Under the pieces are notes generated by a model. The model had not been told where the DNA came from, made no database searches, and saw only the letters and a program-made list of their open reading frames with translations. Both the position numbers and the translations under genes were made by a program. 64,000 nucleotides of DNA. Source: Ornithodoros turicata (Eukaryota; Arthropoda; Arachnida; Ixodida; Argasidae). The stretch is taken from assembly GCF_037126465.1 (NCBI RefSeq), contig NC_088201.1, positions 141,610,376-141,674,375 on the forward strand, read 5' to 3'. Positions 63,952 to 64,000 of this stretch are shown here, piece by piece (the stretch's first letter is position 1; the number at the start of each line of letters is the position of its first letter).

Positions 63952-64000
63952 CCATACTTGACTTTCGGGTATCCACTTCCGGTCTAGATCTTGCTTCCGG
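63952..64000 (+). repeat. Dispersed repeat block, copy 2 (cut by window end)
   Basis: The first 35 bases match 62,468-62,502 exactly; thereafter the copies diverge (GATCTTGCTTCCGG against AACTCGACTTCTGG). Preceded in both places by a GCGC-containing and CAG-containing segment of different sequence. Confidence 0.85.

Overview
This is animal nuclear DNA, most likely arthropod and plausibly a tick or other chelicerate. The evidence is the transposon set: a degraded P-element/THAP transposase, a mariner end, a hAT-type non-autonomous element, a Ty1/copia fragment and a long-armed foldback element, next to tens of kilobases of tandem satellite. The species cannot be fixed from the sequence alone. 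I see no intact host protein-coding gene, rRNA, tRNA or CRISPR array.

Positions 1 to about 55,785 are one head-to-tail satellite array, all copies in the same orientation. It runs off the left edge of the window. Three modules alternate: A (about 196 bp, with a 180-bp short form), B (83 bp) and C (87 bp). All three end in a nearly identical tail containing GCATCTGAAGCTGCAACAAT. They are arranged as A-C (283 bp), A-B-C (about 365 bp) or runs of A-short (180 bp). Larger segments are duplicated on top of this, with offsets of about 819, 1,436, 3,023, 4,002, 5,161, 5,413, 5,449, 7,175 and 7,383 bp. About 5,970-10,960 is full of one-base indels relative to its clean copies and looks like unpolished sequence.

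A 5.41-kb segment (about 13.74-19.16 kb) is repeated once in tandem (about 19.16-24.57 kb) at well over 99 percent identity. Each copy carries the same three insertions within satellite: a 782/783-bp foldback element, a 5'-truncated copia element (3' LTR plus RNase H), and a 1,279-bp hAT-like element with a perfect 8-bp target duplication. They were therefore in place before the segment duplicated.

Positions 55,786-64,000 are non-satellite intergenic DNA made of old repeats. The array is abutted by a three-copy 200-220-bp tandem repeat. Farther right lie a broken P-element transposase (minus strand, 58,747-60,238), a sequence identical to the animal histone-mRNA 3' stem-loop (58,635-58,650, minus strand), an AT-rich stretch, the 3' end of a mariner, short inverted-repeat elements, and a repeated sequence block at 62,468 and 63,952. 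The window as a whole is heterochromatin-like DNA with its flank; no genes act together here.
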